Positions 20,114 through 22,103 of a stretch of 22,103 nt of DNA are shown here, one piece after another. The position numbers were made by a program, and so were the translations under genes. Under the pieces are notes generated by a model, which was not told the DNA's origin, searched no databases, and worked only from the letters and a program-made list of their open reading frames with translations. The DNA is taken from positions 1 to 22,103 of the IMG/VR virus record IMGVR_UViG_3300050343_000034; one strand, given 5' to 3'. This stretch comes from a virus. Positions within the stretch are counted from its first letter, which is position 1; the number at the start of each line of letters is the position of its first letter.

Positions 20114-20900
20114 CAGCACCTGTAGTTGGTGCAAACTCTGATTCTTCTTCTGCTCTAAGTCTTTGTATTTGTTGTAATTCTTCTGGACTTTGGAATACTG
20201 CTGCCTCTGTAAACTCTTCTAAGCCAAATTGTTCTTCGGCTTCTACACCTCGTTGTGCTTGTAAATCTTGTAATTGTGGTAACTGTGCTTCAGCAGAAGT
20301 AAAGATTTGTCTAGCTTGTGCTTGTGTTACACCAGCTCTTTGTAGTCTTTGTGCCAGATCACCTGTAATACTAAACCCTGCTCTTGCTGCTTCTCCACCA
20401 ATCTGTGCAGTAGTTATTCTACCTGCAACAATTTCTTCACCTACTGTTGGGTCTAATGCACCAATAAATATAGCTTCAGGTGTTAAATCTAAGTCAAAGT
20501 TATCTCTGTAAAAAGATTGTACTTCTGGTATGTTTTCTTGTATGCCTTGAAATGTAGCATCAATTCTTTGTGCAAATTCTCTAGCAGATACTTCGCCTTC
20601 AATAAGACCTGTGAATCTATCTGTTAGTAAATCTACTGATGTATTTCTTGGAATACCATACTCTTGTAAAGTACCTATGTAACTTTCTTTAAGACCTGTG
20701 TATGTAACTTCATCAAACTTAACTGTTCCATCTGGTCTTTTATTACCAGGAAAAGCTATATCATAAGCATCACTTCTTCTTACTTCTGCGATAGCTACTT
20801 GTGGATCTCCTGTTCTTGCCCACTCACTAGAAAATAATGCTAGAACATCAGGTGGCATATTAGGATATAAACTCTGTGCTAGTTCTTCATATGTTGCCAT
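20073..20900 (-). CDS. Probable virion-associated protein, actinophage type
   Basis: 275 aa, mostly helical. Features: MATYEELAQSLYPNMPPDVLALF, WARTGDPQVAIAEVRRS, DLLTDRFTGLIEGEVSAREFAQRI, ALDPTVGEEIVAGRITTAQIGGEAARAG and LQRAGVTQAQARQIF, then a Gln/Glu-rich tail and GAARTGRRVSGLTEL. Proteins with this LDP...AAQIGG...AGVTxAQARxxF pattern are remembered from actinophages near head genes; their function is not known. It overlaps the upstream gene (TAATG). Confidence 0.6.
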   Translation of the reverse strand: MATYEELAQSLYPNMPPDVLALFSSEWARTGDPQVAIAEVRRSDAYDIAFPGNKRPDGTVKFDEVTYTGLKESYIGTLQEYGIPRNTSVDLLTDRFTGLIEGEVSAREFAQRIDATFQGIQENIPEVQSFYRDNFDLDLTPEAIFIGALDPTVGEEIVAGRITTAQIGGEAARAGFSITGDLAQRLQRAGVTQAQARQIFTSAEAQLPQLQDLQAQRGVEAEEQFGLEEFTEAAVFQSPEELQQIQRLRAEEESEFAPTTGAARTGRRVSGLTEL

Positions 20901-22103
20901 TATACATTAACTCCTGTTTGGCTTACAGAACCTTGTCCTAATGCTTGTTGTAATGCTTGTGTTGCATCTGTAGTTACTTGTGTAACATCTTGTTCTAAGC
21001 CTCTCTCTCTAAGTGTAGTTTGTGCTTTAGCAAAGTCATTAGTCTTAACCATTTCTTGCCACCAACCTTGTGTTTCATCTGCTGTCTGACCCCAAACAGA
21101 AGTTGTTAAGTTTCTCCAAGGTCTTGCAATATCTTCATAAGTAAGTTCTGGGTTAGTGTAATTACTAAATGCAGCAAGTCTTGATTGTTTTAATGAACTA
21201 ACCAGAGCATCTTCATAGTCTGGGTCATCTCTTAACTTACCTGCTATCTCTGCTCTCTCGTTGTCTGTTAACTTACCAAGAGAAGGTCCTAACCATCTGT
21301 TATAAAGTTCTGTTACTTCTCTTTCTCTCTCTGTAGTTCTATCTACACCTGTTAATGCAGTAGAAGATAAGTAGTTTTCTAAAGACTCATCTCTTTTGCC
21401 TTCTGCATATGGATCAGCAAATAAAGATATTTGTTCTGTTGTATAAGTCTGTGACCAATCACCTGTAACAAATTTACTAGCTACCCAATTCACTAAAGCC
21501 TCTGGTGCATTAGATACACCTGCTGCTTGTAACGAGTTAGCTACTGCTATTTGACCATCTGTAATTGTTTGTGTAGCTGTTGCTGGATCAGCATAATAAG
21601 TTCTTAACCAATCTCTTTGACTTTGATTATTTGTTTGATACCAGTTAGTTGTCTGCCATTCAGCATCACTAACTTCTCTGCCTTCTACAGCAGCTTCTGC
21701 TATCAAAGAAATCATCTCTGGGTCTGTTATCCAAGGTGCAACTTGTGCTTGTTCATTAATTGTTTCTACAAAACTTGCAAAAGGATTATCTATTAAAGAA
21801 GATAGCTGATCTGTATTACCTGTAACTATAGCAACAGAATCAAAGAATGCTTTGTTAACTTTAGCATTAGGGTTTACTGTTGGAGCTTCTGGTGATACGA
21901 TACCAGCTTTTATTAAATCATTATCCATAACTTCATAAGCCATATAAATTGAGTTACCATCATAGACTTCACCATTAGCACCAGGAACTTCGTACACTAA
22001 ATAGTTAACACCATCTACATCCCATAACCAAGCACCTTTTGGTACATTTAAAAACTCCGATTGTGCATTGCTTATCATTTGTCCACTTGCTTCACTTGCT
22101 AAT
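20900..22103 (-). CDS. Large virion-associated protein, cut by the window edge
   Basis: At least 392 aa. The ATG at 22078 is not certain: the frame stays open to the window edge (LASEASGQ before it) with only a weak ribosome site, so the protein probably begins outside. It is helical, with VNYLVYEVPGANGEVYDG, PWITDPEMISLIAEAAVEGR, DAEWQTTNWYQTNNQSQRDWL and a Gln/Thr-rich end. The PEMIxLIAEAAVEGR...WxxTxWYQT phrase is like virion proteins of actinophages remembered in this position. A role as an internal or head protein is inferred from neighbours only. Confidence 0.6.
   Translation of the reverse strand, partial: LASEASGQMISNAQSEFLNVPKGAWLWDVDGVNYLVYEVPGANGEVYDGNSIYMAYEVMDNDLIKAGIVSPEAPTVNPNAKVNKAFFDSVAIVTGNTDQLSSLIDNPFASFVETINEQAQVAPWITDPEMISLIAEAAVEGREVSDAEWQTTNWYQTNNQSQRDWLRTYYADPATATQTITDGQIAVANSLQAAGVSNAPEALVNWVASKFVTGDWSQTYTTEQISLFADPYAEGKRDESLENYLSSTALTGVDRTTEREREVTELYNRWLGPSLGKLTDNERAEIAGKLRDDPDYEDALVSSLKQSRLAAFSNYTNPELTYEDIARPWRNLTTSVWGQTADETQGWWQEMVKTNDFAKAQTTLRERGLEQDVTQVTTDATQALQQALGQGSVSQTGVNV

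Overview
The window reads as about 22 kb of a tailed double-stranded DNA phage genome with AT-rich sequence, very tight packing (many stop/start overlaps of the TAATG or ATGA kind) and two convergent gene blocks. Marine origin is suggested by the tail-fibre types (glycine-rich fibres and a fibre with a CxxHxxM motif of the kind remembered from ocean phages). An actinobacterial host is suggested by a small protein at 2426-2644 that matches a recurrent actinophage family, by a metallophosphoesterase typical of actinophages and by an r1t-like holin. A low-GC marine actinobacterium would fit, but this is inference only.

Plus-strand block (1-6751): a 410-base leader holding a 21/22-bp tandem repeat and a promoter, then many small early genes, several with CxxC zinc-binding pairs. 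It contains promoters at about 354-384, 1612-1639 and 2659-2690, each beside a GTTTACA element, and terminator-like hairpins at 1086-1116 and 1533-1566. A long branched inverted repeat lies at 2902-3012, between genes. Then come a small HTH protein, a Rad52/Sak-like single-strand annealing protein with an apparent +1 frameshift at its N-terminus, a cytosine-C5 DNA methyltransferase (5031-6191) that carries a second open frame with family-like motifs, two very small genes and a SET-domain protein. The block ends with stop codons overlapping those of the opposite strand at 6748-6751.

Minus-strand block (read right to left from the right edge to 6748): two probable virion proteins, a 240-base gap, scaffold, HK97-fold major capsid protein of the SU10/DUF5309 type, a 299-aa probable neck protein, a 659-aa beta-propeller-like protein, and a run of tail-fibre genes that share a common N-terminal cassette. 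After these come small membrane/coiled-coil proteins, a 17-aa cysteine-rich micro-ORF, a DUF5675 protein and a holin (lysis), and last a metallophosphoesterase. Only two genes lie between the capsid gene and the fibres and no tape-measure gene is visible, which favours a short-tailed (podovirus-like) particle.

At least four tail-fibre or recombination reading frames look broken by single-base shifts, some of them in A-runs or GGT-runs. The likely cause is sequencing or assembly indels, although phase variation cannot be excluded for the fibre genes. The best candidates for new biology are the 111-nt structured element at 2902-3012 and the dual-frame methyltransferase.
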